A DNA stretch of 34,299 nt from DATAXV01 sp036272915 (lineage in GTDB: Bacteria > Chloroflexota > Dormibacteria > Dormibacterales > Dormibacteraceae), in NCBI GenBank assembly GCA_036272915.1, contig DATAXV010000225.1:1-34299 (forward strand). The letters are read 5' to 3'. A program made the translations under genes and the position numbers. This document shows positions 33,197 to 34,299 of this stretch, piece by piece (position 1 is the stretch's first letter; every line of letters begins with the position of its first letter). The notes beneath the pieces were generated by a model, which searched no databases, had not been told where the DNA came from, and was given only the letters and a program-made list of their open reading frames with translations.

Positions 33197-34165
33197 ATGG
33201 GCGAGCTTCGCTACCGGGTGCTCGAGGGATGGGAGCAACTGCCCGAGGGCTTCCACCACGGCGACGTCGACGGCGTCGGCGTCGACTCCCGCGACCGCGT
33301 GTTCCTGTTCACCCGGGAGGAGGCCCGTGTCCTGGTCTACGATCGCGACGGCTCCTTCGTCGCATCCTGGGGCGAGGACCTCTTCACGCCCCGCACCCAC
33401 GGCCTCACCGTCGCCCCCGACGACACCGTGTTCTGCGTCGACGAGGGCCACAACGCCGTCTACCACTTCACCGCCGAGGGCAGGCTGCTGCAGACGATCG
33501 GGACGCCCGACGTCGCCTCCGACACCGGCTACGACGGGACCCTGTCGAGCATCCGGCCTGGGCCGCCCTTCAACCGCCCCACCAACCTGGCGGTCGCGCC
33601 GAGCGGCGACCTCTACGTCAGCGACGGCTACGGCAACTGCCGGGTCCACCGGTTCACCGCCGGCGGCGAGCTGATCCAGTCCTGGGGCGAGCCCGGTACC
33701 GGGCCCGGTGAGTTCAACCTGGTGCACGGCATCCTGGTGCTGGCCGACGGCCGCGTCCTCGTCGCCGACCGGGAGAACGACCGCATCCAGTTCTTCTCCC
33801 CGGAGGGCGAGTACCTGGAGGAGTGGACGGACGTGCAGCGCCCGACCAACCTGGCCGTCGACGGCGAGGGCCGGATCTACGTCTCCGAGCTCTGGCGGCC
33901 CGCCGGCGACCTCTCGGAGCGACTCGGCGTCAACGCCGACGATCTGCCCGGGCGAGTCAGCGTGTACGACGGCTCCGGAGCGGTGCTCGCCCGCTGGGGC
34001 GGCGCCGATCGCACCGCCGCCGGCAACTTCGTCGCGCCCCACGACGTCTGCGTCGACTCCCACGGCGACATCTACGTGGGCGAGGTCACGTGGACCTTCG
34101 GCATCAAGCCGGGCAAGGTCCCGGCCGGAACCCACGCAGTGCAGAAGTTCGCCCGGATCGACTGA
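33197..34165 (+). CDS. NHL-repeat six-bladed beta-propeller protein
   Basis: A 322-residue protein made of NHL-type repeats. Blades are seen in HHGDVDGVGVDSRDRVFLF, PRTHGLTVAPDDTVFCVDEG, RPTNLAVAPSGDLYVSDGYG, NLVHGILVLADGRVLVADRE, RPTNLAVDGEGRIYVSEL and APHDVCVDSHGDIYVGEV, each followed by a short strand such as RVHRFTAGGELIQSWG. The layout resembles the peptidyl-alpha-hydroxyglycine lyase-like and 6-bladed propeller families, which include hydrolases, lyases and simple binding scaffolds. There is no signal peptide, so the protein is probably cytoplasmic. ATG 33197 follows AAGGAGG by six bases. It begins 110 bases after the MFS gene and probably has its own promoter. Reaction unknown. Confidence 0.92.
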   Translation: MGELRYRVLEGWEQLPEGFHHGDVDGVGVDSRDRVFLFTREEARVLVYDRDGSFVASWGEDLFTPRTHGLTVAPDDTVFCVDEGHNAVYHFTAEGRLLQTIGTPDVASDTGYDGTLSSIRPGPPFNRPTNLAVAPSGDLYVSDGYGNCRVHRFTAGGELIQSWGEPGTGPGEFNLVHGILVLADGRVLVADRENDRIQFFSPEGEYLEEWTDVQRPTNLAVDGEGRIYVSELWRPAGDLSERLGVNADDLPGRVSVYDGSGAVLARWGGADRTAAGNFVAPHDVCVDSHGDIYVGEVTWTFGIKPGKVPAGTHAVQKFARID

Positions 34166-34299
34166 GCGGACACGCCCTCGGGCACCCGGAGGGGATGAAA
34201 ATGGGTGGGTCGGCCAGACGTGGAAGGAGTCCGGGCGTTCATTGATGCCCGCGAGCTCGTGACTGAGGGTGGGCTGGCGGGCGAGTAGGAACCCCGAAT
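34166..34299. other. Right end of the window, no gene supported
   Basis: 134 bases after the propeller gene. A GGAGGGGATGAAAATG stretch at 34187-34202 looks like a ribosome site and start, but the frame closes after 16 codons. An imperfect hairpin (CCCTCGGGCACCCGGAGGG, about 34176-34194) may terminate the preceding gene. Confidence 0.3.

Noticed and set aside
31292..34165. Open frame of 957 codons that overlaps the MFS gene and runs into the propeller gene
   Set aside because: The first two thirds is Arg/Pro/His-rich out-of-frame translation of the MFS gene. Only the part from ATG 33197 is real; no fusion is implied.

Overview
The window is very GC-rich, densely coded DNA with many GTG starts, start/stop overlaps of four bases and strong GGAGG-type ribosome sites. 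The gene content (FCD-type GntR, Tat-exported solute-binding protein, several molybdenum hydroxylase subunits with CoxD/CoxE maturation factors, a cysteine dioxygenase-rhodanese fusion, DHA2 exporter) fits a free-living aerobic soil-type bacterium. Actinomycetota, Chloroflexota or Dormibacterota are the best guesses; the phylum cannot be fixed from the sequence alone. I saw no tRNA, rRNA, CRISPR array, transposase or phage gene.

Layout. 1-638: N-terminal part of a molybdenum hydroxylase large subunit that runs off the left edge. 810-2166: a membrane protein and a TetR regulator. 2191-9812: a catabolic locus, in which a GntR regulator, a Tat-dependent solute-binding protein and two dipeptide-type permeases form a leftward operon. 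A DapA-family enzyme follows with its own promoter, and a sialate-lyase-like DapA-family enzyme plus a class V PLP enzyme are transcribed divergently. Both DapA-family genes carry the same 17-nt near-palindromic motif inside their predicted promoters. 9813-11059: decayed DNA with a Nudix pseudogene and a PheT C-terminal remnant. 11084-15582: a leftward CoxL-type subunit, CoxE and CoxD. 15728-17919: acyl-CoA ligase and a wrecked TmrB-like ATPase gene. 18004-20053: a membrane protein and a LuxR-type regulator in divergent orientation. 20090-25112: coxS-coxL-coxM and xdhC, all leftward. 25202-28375: ABC exporter, beta-carbonic anhydrase, lipoprotein. 28930-30561: cysteine dioxygenase-rhodanese fusion and a small acidic protein. 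30685-33086: an apparently autoregulated marR-MFS exporter operon. 33197-34165: NHL-propeller protein.

How it works together. Three different molybdopterin-binding large subunits occur in one window together with one complete S-L-M set and the maturation factors CoxD, CoxE and XdhC. This suggests shared maturation of several hydroxylases. None of the two complete large subunits shows the AYxCSFR loop of form I CO dehydrogenase, so substrate should stay open. The GntR locus looks like uptake and lyase-type breakdown of an organic acid, amino acid or sugar acid, with the regulator probably controlling both DapA-family genes. The most useful observations are that shared operator, an 8-bp tandem duplication that frameshifts the start of the DppC-type permease gene, and several broken genes that a simple ORF caller would miss.
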